Shown in pieces: positions 1 to 7,423 of a stretch of 15,078 bases of DNA. The DNA comes from Candidatus Aminicenantota bacterium. Lineage in GTDB: Bacteria > Acidobacteriota > Aminicenantia > UBA2199. Each line of letters starts with the position of its first letter. The first letter of the stretch is position 1. Where the stretch lies: contig JAOZTV010000035.1 in NCBI GenBank assembly GCA_029939015.1, positions 1 to 15,078 of the forward strand. Reading direction: 5' to 3'. The notes beneath the pieces are model-generated. The model was given only the letters and a program-made list of their open reading frames with translations. It was not told where the DNA came from and ran no database searches. Position numbers and translations under genes: made by a program.

Positions 1-54
1 TCAAAAAACAAAAAACTTGACTCTCTTTATTCGCAGATAAAAAAATTTCTGGAC

Positions 55-94
55 TGGCACCAAAATTCCACACTCCAAAATTCCACAAAATTCC
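55..94 (+). repeat. Interspersed TGGCACC-headed repeat, left copy
   Basis: TGGCACC at 55-61 is followed by three AAAATTCC units at 62-69, 77-84 and 87-94. A sister copy with the same head and AAAGTTCY units lies at 14996-15020 in the same orientation. The shared head, unit structure and placement in non-coding DNA beside gene relics point to a dispersed element. Its family cannot be named from this window. An open frame on either strand through this stretch is more likely a by-product of the repeat than a gene. Confidence 0.55.
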
Positions 95-104
95 TGAAAA
101 GTCC

Positions 105-185
105 CTAACTAAGCAAATAGCAGACAATATAACAAAGGCAATTGCACCTCTCGGGGTTATGGTAGTTATAAGAGCAGAACATCTA
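105..185 (+). pseudogene. folE: Relic of GTP cyclohydrolase I (FolE), internal fragment
   Basis: Frame 105-215 starts with the residues LTKQIADNITKAIAPLG, followed by VMVVIRAEH and then L. This matches the conserved stretch of GTP cyclohydrolase I in which LT.QIA is followed by a helix, then GV.VV..A.H and normally a zinc-binding Cys. GTP cyclohydrolase I makes dihydroneopterin triphosphate from GTP for folate or related pterins. Here the match begins right after the TGGCACC repeat and ends after the His-Leu at 180-185. The expected Cys and the following MRG segment are replaced by an unrelated AT-rich tail with a stop at 213-215. About 27 of roughly 190 residues remain, so this is a non-functional remnant. 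The match is judged from memory of the family; the length of agreement without a frame break makes chance unlikely. Confidence 0.7.
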
Positions 186-204
186 TTTTATTATAAAATT
201 ATAC

Positions 205-657
205 TTAATGTGTAATGGTGCCCCTGTCACCTGTATTATAGCCATTTTCTAAATTAATATTTGGATCAGTGGAAGCAATCCATCCAACTTCATTATAAGA
301 TGTCCCGCCCTTTTTACGAGCTTGTATTTTAACACTCCACGATTTTACATGTAATGGGTCTTTACCAGAATTAACATCAAAACTTATACTAGCCCTGAAC
401 ATTGCCATTCTTTGATTACTTATATTATAAACCCTTTCACCACGTCCAAGTAAATATGCTCCCATTGATGGTACTTTTTTTGAACTAACAAATGCAATAA
501 TTTTAACACTGTCAATAAGTAAATCAGCATTTCCAACTTTTACTGGCACATTGAAAGTAAAATCTCTTTCTAATTTTATACCAGATAAATTCATTGTATT
601 AGACATAAATATAACTAACATTAGTATTACATAAAATAAATAGCTTGTCTTTTTCAT
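205..657 (-). CDS. Small exported protein of unknown function
   Basis: This is a 150-residue protein whose first ~25 residues form a signal peptide: two lysines, then a long hydrophobic run. The ATG at 657 is preceded at 5 bases by AAGGAGGAAG, a near-perfect ribosome binding site, so the start is firm. The mature part alternates hydrophobic and polar residues in strand-like runs (FTFNVPVKV, MFRASISFDV, WSVKIQA) and looks like a small beta-rich domain. There is no Cys and no lipobox, so a soluble periplasmic or secreted protein is most likely. I do not recognise the family. It lies 53 bases downstream of the 24-residue-repeat protein on the same strand with no terminator between them, so the two are probably co-transcribed. 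Its last codons overlap, antisense, the dead tail of the folE relic frame. Confidence 0.7.
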   Translation of the reverse strand: MKKTSYLFYVILMLVIFMSNTMNLSGIKLERDFTFNVPVKVGNADLLIDSVKIIAFVSSKKVPSMGAYLLGRGERVYNISNQRMAMFRASISFDVNSGKDPLHVKSWSVKIQARKKGGTSYNEVGWIASTDPNINLENGYNTGDRGTITH

Positions 658-710
658 TTCTTCCTCCTTAATAGTATAGATTTTATAAGCATTTCTATAT
701 GATTATAAAA

Positions 711-1058
711 TTAATTCTTTTTCTTATATGAAAACTTTAATCTTTTGGTATTAATAATTTTAGCTTTGAAAATACCTGCTGGATCAGCTATATGCGTATA
801 ACTAAAAGACAGCCTGCTCGTGTTAATTGTTTTTGGGTTAAAAGTACCTACTGGAGTTTCTGCAAGTGTATAGGTAAAAGATAACCTTTTTGTGTTAATG
901 ATTTTTGAAGTAAAAACATTATGCTGTCCTCGTTTAGCAAGATTTTTCTTTTTTGTTGATACTTGATCACTCATTAAACTTGATTGACCAAAAAAAACAA
1001 AGAGTACAAATAATTTCGGGAAAATCATCCAATTACTTATTAAAAACTTTCTTTTCAT
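711..1058 (-). CDS. Small exported protein with three 24-residue repeats
   Basis: The protein has 115 residues. The reading frame can begin at GTG 1064 or at ATG 1061 or 1058. AGGAGG occupies 1069-1064, so only ATG 1058 has normal spacing (5 bases) and is preferred. A basic start and a hydrophobic segment (about residues 10-25) form a signal peptide or anchor. The rest, after a basic linker, is three tandem units of the pattern F..K.INT.RL.FSYT. Two are full 24-residue units (DNA 914-843 and 842-771) and one is a shortened terminal unit (770-714) ending in lysines. The units differ at many synonymous positions (for example ACA/ACG/ACC for the shared Thr), so the repeat is old and kept at protein level. 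Function unknown; alternating residues suggest repeated beta strands for surface or envelope binding. It is the first gene of a probable two-gene operon. Confidence 0.65.
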   Translation of the reverse strand: MKRKFLISNWMIFPKLFVLFVFFGQSSLMSDQVSTKKKNLAKRGQHNVFTSKIINTKRLSFTYTLAETPVGTFNPKTINTSRLSFSYTHIADPAGIFKAKIINTKRLKFSYKKKN

Positions 1059-1069
1059 CATCACCTCCT

Positions 1070-1370
1070 GAATAGTTAACTAAAATTGCAACAATATTAT
1101 TATATAAAAAAATCCATATTTTATCTCAAAAACAATATCTTTTTTTTTATTTTTTTTTCTCACCAATATTCTAAACTAATCCTCTGGGAATTTTTAGTAC
1201 TATTCAAGTTTTTTCTTTTCTTCTTTATCCAAGATTAAAAAAATGGGTCTATAAAATAATTAATAGATGGGGTTTACAGGACGCTTACAGAAGAATTAAT
1301 TAATTTCTGGATTTTAAAATAAAAATGTAATAGAATATTGATTAATATAATAAATAATTTGGAGGCAGGC
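1070..1370. other. Divergent intergenic region
   Basis: About 300 bases separate the start of the minus-strand repeat-protein gene from the plus-strand transglutaminase-like gene. It contains homopolymer-rich sequence (T-tracts on the plus strand around 1139-1158), the minus-strand promoter candidate, a weak inverted repeat CAGAA...TTCTG around 1289-1310, and a TATAAT at 1346-1351 just before the ribosome binding site of the rightward gene. That TATAAT has no good -35 at normal spacing. No RNA gene or short coding frame was seen here. Confidence 0.5.
1099..1129 (-). promoter_or_regulatory. Candidate promoter for the small exported-protein operon
   Basis: On the minus strand TTGAGA (1129-1124) precedes TATATA (1106-1101) by 17 bases. 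A shifted reading gives TATAAT (1104-1099) at 19 bases. Transcription would begin near 1093 and give a leader of about 35 bases before ATG 1058. The region is very AT-rich, so chance matches are common. Confidence 0.35.
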
Positions 1371-3365
1371 ATGAAGAAACTTTTATATTTTTCCCTGTTA
1401 ATTCTTTTTTCATTTTTTTCAATTCAGGGTCAGAAAAATCATTCACCGAATAAGGAAACACCGAATAAATATTCAAAGCTATTATCTGAAAGTGGGGGTA
1501 AAACAGTTTATAAGAATGCTCCCTATATCATTATTTTTGAAGAAACAAATACAAAAATGATGGATTCTGGATTGAATCATGTAAACAAAGAAATCTTATT
1601 TAAGGTACTTACTAAAAAAGGTGCTAGAGATTTGCACTCATTTATTCTGGGATATGATCCGGGATCGGCATATATTGAATTTAAGAAAGTTCAAATTTTA
1701 AAAAAAAATGGGAAAGTCATCAATGTTCCACTTACTGGAGTAAGAGACTACACTGCATCTGCAAGAGCGATTTACTGGGGAGCTAAGGAAAAAATTATTC
1801 CGATTGGCAGACTTGAACCTGGTGATGGACTTTTAATTAAGACATATATGAAAGGCTTCACATATGCTCTTCTTATGGATACTTCTAAAGGAGATGATTC
1901 AAAATATATTCCGCCAATGAAGGGACATTTTTATGATATTATTCCATTTTATTCCAACTACCATATACTCAGAAAAACCTATAAATTAAGTGTGCCAATA
2001 AATAAAAAACTTCAATTTGAATTTTATAATGGTGAAGCAAGACATTATTCAAGGAATAAAGGAGACAGAATTAACTACCTCTGGGAAAAAAAAGATATTA
2101 AACCAATAAAAAGAGAAAAAAACATGGTTAGTCTTTCTGATGTTGCTCCAAAACTCCTTCTATCCACATCGCCTGACTGGAAAGCAAAATCTCTCTGGTT
2201 TTACAAGGTTAATGAGGATTTTGGTTCTTTTGATACCAACGATGCAATCAACAAAAAGGTTAAAGAGATAATTAAGGATAGTAAAAATGATTGGGATAAA
2301 ATTTCAGCTCTTACTCACTGGGTCGCAGATGAGATACGTTATTCTGGCATTTCAATGGGAGAGGGTGAAGGATTTACACTTCATAAGGGTGCAATGACAT
2401 TTAACGACCGTTGTGGTGTATGTAAGGATAAGGCAGGTATGTTAATTACGATGCTGAGAGTTGCAGGCTTTGAATCCTATCCTGCTATGACAATGGCTGG
2501 TTCAAGGATAGATAAAATCCCTGCTGATCAGTTTAATCATTGCGTAACTCTTGTTAAAGTTAAAAACAAGTATCATCTCCTTGACCCAACCTGGGTACCT
2601 GGAGTAAGAGAGTTATGGTCATCTGCAGAACAGCAGCAGGAGTACCTGATGGGTGTTCCTGAGGGAGCAGACCTTAATTCTACACCTCTAAGTCCACCGG
2701 AAAAGCATTATTTAAAATATAATATAAAATCAACATTAGACAAAAATGGAACTTTAAGTGGTAAAATTATAATATCAGCTGAGGGACAGACAGATTCCGG
2801 ATTTAGAAGGGGTTTTACAAGATATAACAAAACGGAATGGAAAAGAATTATCCAGAGAAATTTTTATAATTATAACCCACTTATGATTGTCAAAAATCTT
2901 TCTTATACCAATCCTTATGATATATCAGATCCCTTTGAAATGAGTTTCAATTTTATTATACCTGATTTTGCAGATTCCGGACTGGAAAACACCTATATTA
3001 AACCCTTGTCTTCAAAACTTCCTTTTTCATATCTACTAAGCTTTAATAGGATTGACACTAAAATTAAAAAAAGGAAATTTCCTTTCAGAACCCGTTGTTC
3101 TCAGTTAATTAGCGTTAATGAAAAATTATCTTTGCCAAAGGGTTTAAAACTTTTGGATAAAATTAAATTAAAAAACATAAAGGGTTCAGGTGCAGATTTC
3201 ATAGGATATATAAAACAAAAAGGAAAAATAATTACAATAAAAAAACAACTTAAATTAAAAAAAAGAATCTACCAACCTGAAGATTGGAATAGCTTCAAAC
3301 AATCTGTTCTTGAATTCAAAACACCAAAATCCGGCGTTCTTATATTAAAGAAGAGGAGTAAATAA
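1371..3365 (+). CDS. Exported DUF3857/transglutaminase-like protein, intact catalytic triad
   Basis: The protein has 664 residues. ATG 1371 follows GGAGG (1361-1365) by 5 bases and begins a clear signal peptide (MKKLLYFSLLILFSFFSIQG); the in-frame TTG at 1338 has no such site and would bury it. Residues ~45-250 look like a DUF3857 beta domain. Residues ~305-430 are a transglutaminase/papain-like core with the triad Cys351 (in CGVCKDKAG), His390 (in FNHCV) and Asp405 (in LLDPTW). The C-terminal ~200 residues form another beta-rich region. Family knowledge suggests a cysteine transferase or peptidase acting in the periplasm or at the surface; the substrate is unknown. The gene overlaps the next by one base (TAATG), so the two are translationally coupled. 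The second gene encodes a relative that lacks the Cys and His, which makes this the catalytic partner. Base composition is AT-rich like its neighbours on this strand. Confidence 0.88.
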   Translation: MKKLLYFSLLILFSFFSIQGQKNHSPNKETPNKYSKLLSESGGKTVYKNAPYIIIFEETNTKMMDSGLNHVNKEILFKVLTKKGARDLHSFILGYDPGSAYIEFKKVQILKKNGKVINVPLTGVRDYTASARAIYWGAKEKIIPIGRLEPGDGLLIKTYMKGFTYALLMDTSKGDDSKYIPPMKGHFYDIIPFYSNYHILRKTYKLSVPINKKLQFEFYNGEARHYSRNKGDRINYLWEKKDIKPIKREKNMVSLSDVAPKLLLSTSPDWKAKSLWFYKVNEDFGSFDTNDAINKKVKEIIKDSKNDWDKISALTHWVADEIRYSGISMGEGEGFTLHKGAMTFNDRCGVCKDKAGMLITMLRVAGFESYPAMTMAGSRIDKIPADQFNHCVTLVKVKNKYHLLDPTWVPGVRELWSSAEQQQEYLMGVPEGADLNSTPLSPPEKHYLKYNIKSTLDKNGTLSGKIIISAEGQTDSGFRRGFTRYNKTEWKRIIQRNFYNYNPLMIVKNLSYTNPYDISDPFEMSFNFIIPDFADSGLENTYIKPLSSKLPFSYLLSFNRIDTKIKKRKFPFRTRCSQLISVNEKLSLPKGLKLLDKIKLKNIKGSGADFIGYIKQKGKIITIKKQLKLKKRIYQPEDWNSFKQSVLEFKTPKSGVLILKKRSK

Positions 3366-5146
3366 TGAAAAAAAAAATTATATTATATATATTCATTTTG
3401 ATAGTGAGTTTTTCCCTCTCAGCTTCATCTAAGTTTGATGCTGAGTATCTAAAAAAAAGTGTTTTATACAAGCTGAATGCTGATGGTTCTTCTATGATGG
3501 AGTATCACTCCATAGTTAAACTTCACTCATACAGGGCAACAAACAGACTCTTTGGAGAAAGTTTTATTAAGTATAATCCGGATTTTCAAAAATTGGAAAT
3601 ATTGATATCTGAAACAACAATGAAGGATGGAAAAAAAGTAAAATCTCCAAAAAATGCCTATAATGAAGTTTTACCATATAGGGCAAAAAAATTTCCCAAC
3701 TTTGCAGGTCTCAAAGAGATGGTTGTAACCCATGTAGGCATTGAAAGAGGTGCAATCATAGAATTTAAGTATAGGCTATATACAAAACCAGGCTTTAACA
3801 CCTATTTTTCAGGTCTAGAATATTTGTCTGAACAATTTCCGGTAAATGAATTAAATATTAAGGTCATTTTTCCAAAAGAGAAAAAGATAAATTTTTATTT
3901 AAATAAACATAATAAACTTTTGAAAAAAAATACCGATGGAGATTTTGTAGAATATTCGTTGGCATTAAAATCAATTAGTCAATTTAATAAGGAGCCTATT
4001 TCTGAAATGAGTAGAGGCTGTTTTATCTTTACAGAAGCGAAAAACTGGGCTGAGATATTCCCTAAAAGATATGTTAAAGAAGATATTCCTATAAGCCTGT
4101 TAAAGCCTTTTAAAAAGACAACATCATCTGATATGGAAAAACTTTTTAAGGTTCAAAAAATGATTGTGTCAGAGATTGATCATTGTAAACTTGAACAAAA
4201 AATCATTGGAAATAGAGTCAGGAAAATAGAGAAGGTATATAATTCAAATTATGCAACTTCTCTGGAAAAAGCTTATTTACTATCAGGCATTTTGAATAGT
4301 GCCGGAATTAAAAATGAGCTTATGTTTTTAATAACAAAAGATGTTTTTAATAAAGATATTCCAACCCTTCTGGCAGTGAAAAATTATTATATAAAAATTA
4401 CTGATGAATGTAAAACTCCTGTCTTTCTTGATCCGGTACATCTTCAGAATGGACCTATACCCAAGTCAATTTATGGACAATCTTTATATAATTTAGATAC
4501 TGGAAAGATTGAAACTATTAAAAAATCAGATTATAGTAAAAACAAAATAAGTATATCAGGGGATATTAAATTAAAGGGAGAAAAATATAATGGAAAGCTC
4601 CTTATAATGATTTCAGGTAATTATTATAATTATAGGGCATCATCTACAGGGAAAAAATATATTAAGAAAAGTTTATCAAAATTTTTTAATGTATCTAAAA
4701 TAACAGCTTTAAAAATTTTAAATCTTTCAGTTAACTCTATCAAAGCAGAGATTGAACTTGAAGGGAAATTTTTAAAACAATTAAATAAAGGATATTTTGT
4801 TTTAAAAGGCTTTAATTACAGTCCTGTTTTAAAAAATGATTCATATCTCAAAAAAAGAATATCTCCTATTGTATTGAATAGTGCTCATGGAATTGAAATA
4901 AATTTAAATATTAAGTATGACAATAATATGACCATAGATTTTATGGCAAAAAAAGAACAAATAGAAAATGAATTTGGGGTATTTATTAATAGTGTAAAAG
5001 AAGTATCCAAGGGAAAAATAAATATTAAATATTATAGAGGTATTAAAAAATCAGTAATAGAAGCTGATAAATACATTTATATTAAAGATATACTGGATAA
5101 ATCTAATAGAGAACAATCATTGATAATATTTAAAAAGCAAGAATAA
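3365..5146 (+). CDS. Exported DUF3857/transglutaminase-like protein, catalytically dead
   Basis: The protein has 593 residues and starts at ATG 3365, overlapping the previous stop as TAATG, with AGGAG six bases upstream. A signal peptide (MKKKIILYIFILIVSFSLSA) is followed by a DUF3857-like beta region (~30-235), a transglutaminase-like fold (~255-360) and a beta-rich C-terminus. Aligning its TSLEKAYLL and FLDP segments with the CKDKAGMLI and LLDP segments of the upstream protein puts Ser299 where the catalytic Cys should be and Tyr341 where the His should be; only Asp356 remains. It keeps the fold around the site (LL..IL..AGIKNE) and so reads as a pseudoenzyme, not a decaying gene: the frame is intact and full length. 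It may be a scaffold, substrate receptor or regulator for the active partner. It converges on the histidine kinase gene with an 11-base gap and no evident terminator. Confidence 0.82.
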   Translation: MKKKIILYIFILIVSFSLSASSKFDAEYLKKSVLYKLNADGSSMMEYHSIVKLHSYRATNRLFGESFIKYNPDFQKLEILISETTMKDGKKVKSPKNAYNEVLPYRAKKFPNFAGLKEMVVTHVGIERGAIIEFKYRLYTKPGFNTYFSGLEYLSEQFPVNELNIKVIFPKEKKINFYLNKHNKLLKKNTDGDFVEYSLALKSISQFNKEPISEMSRGCFIFTEAKNWAEIFPKRYVKEDIPISLLKPFKKTTSSDMEKLFKVQKMIVSEIDHCKLEQKIIGNRVRKIEKVYNSNYATSLEKAYLLSGILNSAGIKNELMFLITKDVFNKDIPTLLAVKNYYIKITDECKTPVFLDPVHLQNGPIPKSIYGQSLYNLDTGKIETIKKSDYSKNKISISGDIKLKGEKYNGKLLIMISGNYYNYRASSTGKKYIKKSLSKFFNVSKITALKILNLSVNSIKAEIELEGKFLKQLNKGYFVLKGFNYSPVLKNDSYLKKRISPIVLNSAHGIEINLNIKYDNNMTIDFMAKKEQIENEFGVFINSVKEVSKGKINIKYYRGIKKSVIEADKYIYIKDILDKSNREQSLIIFKKQE

Positions 5147-5157
5147 ATTTTTATAAT

Positions 5158-6651
5158 CTATAAAGGGAAGCTCATACGGACAGTAGTACCGACACCTGAC
5201 TTACTGTCAATCGAAATTTTCCCTTTATGCAATTCTATAATCTGTTTTACGATTGCCAGACCCAGCCCGTTACCAATAATCTCCCCCCGATGTTCAGGTG
5301 CACGGTAGAACCGGTTAAAAACATATGGGAGTGCCTTATCAGATATACCGACGCCACTATCCTTTATTTCAATCAGAACTTGTTTTTCTAATTTTTTGAG
5401 ATGTACAGATATTTTTTTTCCTACCTTAGAGTATTTAATTGCATTTTCAATTATATTGATAATGGCTTTTCTTAATTTCTCCGATTCAGCCTGAATCTCT
5501 ATTGATTCCATTATAAAAATCTCTAATTTTATTTGTTTTTGTTTTGCCAATCCCTGCAAATTTTGTATAGATTCCATCAATAATTCATCTAATCTGACAC
5601 TCTTAAATCGCAAGTCATCTTCTTTTGTATCTAATCTTGCCAGAGTTAAGAGTGACTTAGATAATTTTGATAAATTCTCCAATTCAGACAGGGAAATTTC
5701 AATCCCTTCACGAGCCTCCTGATCTTTTATCTTTTTCAATGATAATTCCAGCTCAGCCATAATAATGGTTAAGGGAGTCTGAATCTCATGGGACGCATCA
5801 GCAATGAACTGCTGCTGCAATTTAAACGCCTTTTGTATTCGCTCTATCATTGCATTCATTGTCTTCCCAAGCATATGAACTTCATCCTCTTCCTTCGGCA
5901 GTTCCAACCGCTGATCCAGATTGGTCGCACTGATGATTCCCGCTGTTTTTGCCATTCGGGTCACCGGTTTAAAACCATATCGGGCAATAAAATATGAGGC
6001 AAGCCCAGCAATCAGGAGAGCAATGGTTACTAGAATAAGTTGTCCATGGATTATATGATCCTTAATCTCATCAAATCCCTCCATGGAAATAGCAACCTCC
6101 AGGATGACCTCATCGGGCATCTTATCAAGTCCGAAAAGCTCTGATAATTTTTTTGAAAATTTCTTAGGGAATCGCTTCAATGAGGGAAAAAGTCGTTTTC
6201 TATACATCCGGAACGTCTTTTCTCCTGAATCAAGTAAAAGAAAAGACATCCGTTCAGGGGATACCACCTTGCTTTTTCGGTATCTCCTTGCCTTCTCCAA
6301 GTGCTGATCTCCAATTAAAAACTTACCCTTCCCATCAACTAGCTGAAGCTGGACATCTGAAAAAGAAAAAACTGTTCTCTGGGGTAAATGAACCGCTTTT
6401 TTTAGGCTTCTTAACTCCGACTCGTTAGCCCGTGGCAATTCACCTGATTTAAAATTTCCCTCCATCAAATACTTTGGGATTTTTTCCTGAAAGATCTGAG
6501 AATATGCGATCAGATAGGTATCCAACCTTGAGACAAACATCCGTTCAAACACAATTACCGTTCCATATCCAACCAGTGTCAATAATATAGCAAATATTAC
6601 CGTATATAGACTAATCAACTTTGATTTGATTGTAAATTTAAATAGTTTCAT
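5158..6651 (-). CDS. Sensor histidine kinase
   Basis: A 497-residue membrane kinase. Membrane segments lie at about residues 12-35 and 203-223, enclosing a ~165-residue periplasmic sensor, then a HAMP linker (~224-276). The HisKA helix carries the phospho-acceptor His288 in ASHEIQTPL. The ATPase domain shows the N box (NIIENAIKYS, Asn403), G1 (DSGVGIS, 431-437), F box (FNRFYR) and G2 (GNGLGLAI, 460-467), so it should be active. The sensor has an unusually basic stretch (~120-172, rich in Lys/Arg). Its ATG directly abuts the regulator's stop codon (TAGATG), indicating translational coupling; no strong ribosome site is seen, only GAGG eight bases upstream. Position after an efflux operon and pairing with an OmpR-type regulator suggest control of that exporter, as in CusS- or CzcS-like systems. 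The signal sensed is not evident. Confidence 0.93.
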   Translation of the reverse strand: MKLFKFTIKSKLISLYTVIFAILLTLVGYGTVIVFERMFVSRLDTYLIAYSQIFQEKIPKYLMEGNFKSGELPRANESELRSLKKAVHLPQRTVFSFSDVQLQLVDGKGKFLIGDQHLEKARRYRKSKVVSPERMSFLLLDSGEKTFRMYRKRLFPSLKRFPKKFSKKLSELFGLDKMPDEVILEVAISMEGFDEIKDHIIHGQLILVTIALLIAGLASYFIARYGFKPVTRMAKTAGIISATNLDQRLELPKEEDEVHMLGKTMNAMIERIQKAFKLQQQFIADASHEIQTPLTIIMAELELSLKKIKDQEAREGIEISLSELENLSKLSKSLLTLARLDTKEDDLRFKSVRLDELLMESIQNLQGLAKQKQIKLEIFIMESIEIQAESEKLRKAIINIIENAIKYSKVGKKISVHLKKLEKQVLIEIKDSGVGISDKALPYVFNRFYRAPEHRGEIIGNGLGLAIVKQIIELHKGKISIDSKSGVGTTVRMSFPL

Positions 6652-7332
6652 CTAATAGGCCTCATCATCAGAGAAAACATATCCTGATCCCCTGACAGTA
6701 CGGATTAGTTTTTTTGAAAAATCTTTATCTACTTTCTGCCGTAGCATTTTAATGAAAGAGTCAATCACATTACTCCGGGGATCAAAATTCATATCCCATA
6801 CACTCTCGGCAATAACCGCTCTGGACAATATCCTGCCGGCATTGAGCATTAATAATTGGAGCATCGAAAACTCCTTGGTTGTCAGAAGAATTTCTTTTCC
6901 ATCCCGTTGAACCTTATGGGTCGATAGATCCAGCTTTAATCCATATTTTTCAATAAGAGAAGTCTTTACATCTGTGCTGCGTCTGACTAGCGCCCTCAAT
7001 CTTGCCAGCAATTCTCCAAAATGAAATGGTTTTGGCAGATAGTCATCTGCTCCTGTATCAAGCCCCCGAATCTTATAATCCACATTGTCTAATGCTGTCA
7101 GCATCAATATCGGTGTTTTTATACCATCATTTCTGATATGGGTGCAGGTCTCCCATCCATCCTGTCCCGGTAGCATGATATCCAGTATGATAATATCATA
7201 ATCATTAATTGAAGCGAGTTCTTCGCCCGCTTCACCGGTATAGGCAATATCCACGGCATACATCTCGGATTTTAGTCCTTTCTGCAATACGGACGCAATT
7301 CTCCGATCATCCTCAATTATTAGTATTCGCAT
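6652..7332 (-). CDS. OmpR/PhoB-family response regulator
   Basis: A 226-residue two-domain regulator. The receiver (1-~117) has the acidic pair Asp8/Asp9, phospho-acceptor Asp51 in ILDIMLPG, Thr79 and Lys101, all standard. The C-terminal winged helix (~127-223) carries the recognition-helix segment NVIDSFIKMLRQKVD and the wing motif IRTVRGSGYVF. It is the cognate of the histidine kinase encoded immediately downstream. The likely target is its own region and/or the efflux operon upstream, but no direct-repeat operator was found with confidence. ATG 7332 lacks a good ribosome binding site, while a TATAAT (minus strand) ends only about ten bases upstream; the mRNA may therefore be almost leaderless. 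Length and domain order are usual for the family. Confidence 0.94.
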   Translation of the reverse strand: MRILIIEDDRRIASVLQKGLKSEMYAVDIAYTGEAGEELASINDYDIIILDIMLPGQDGWETCTHIRNDGIKTPILMLTALDNVDYKIRGLDTGADDYLPKPFHFGELLARLRALVRRSTDVKTSLIEKYGLKLDLSTHKVQRDGKEILLTTKEFSMLQLLMLNAGRILSRAVIAESVWDMNFDPRSNVIDSFIKMLRQKVDKDFSKKLIRTVRGSGYVFSDDEAY

Positions 7333-7341
7333 TTAAACACC

Positions 7342-7371
7342 ATTATACCCTTTTTGTTTTTTTTCATCCAA
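7342..7371 (-). promoter_or_regulatory. Promoter candidate for the two-component pair
   Basis: On the minus strand TTGGAT (7371-7366), 18 bases, then TATAAT (7347-7342). The start of transcription would fall near 7335, only a few bases before the regulator's ATG at 7332. A separate perfect TTGACA at 7408-7403 has no convincing -10 at normal spacing. Confidence 0.5.
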
Positions 7372-7423
7372 TTTTTTTTTAAATTTTTATTGCTTACTTT
7401 TTTGTCAACTCATCTAGGAGTAT

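Noticed and set aside
1..108. Open plus-strand frame from the left edge to TAA at 106-108, as a gene's C-terminus.
   Set aside because: Most of it runs through the AAAATTCC repeat units, where several frames on both strands are open; the codons before the repeat show no recognisable family.
183..197. ATTTTA-TTA-TAAAAT hairpin as terminator of the small exported-protein operon.
   Set aside because: It has only A-T pairs, lies just past the stop codon and has no following T-run on the minus strand; such palindromes are expected by chance in this composition.
1338..1370. TTG start giving an 11-residue longer transglutaminase-like protein.
   Set aside because: No ribosome site precedes it, and ATG 1371 has GGAGG at 5 bases and begins a proper signal peptide.
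5147..5157. Terminator between the converging transglutaminase-like and kinase genes.
   Set aside because: Only 11 AT bases separate the stops and no stem with a T-tract is present.
7403..7408. Perfect TTGACA on the minus strand as the -35 of the regulator promoter.
   Set aside because: At 16-18 base spacing the -10 would be AAATTT, AATTTA or ATTTAA, all poor; the TTGGAT/TATAAT pair further down is better.
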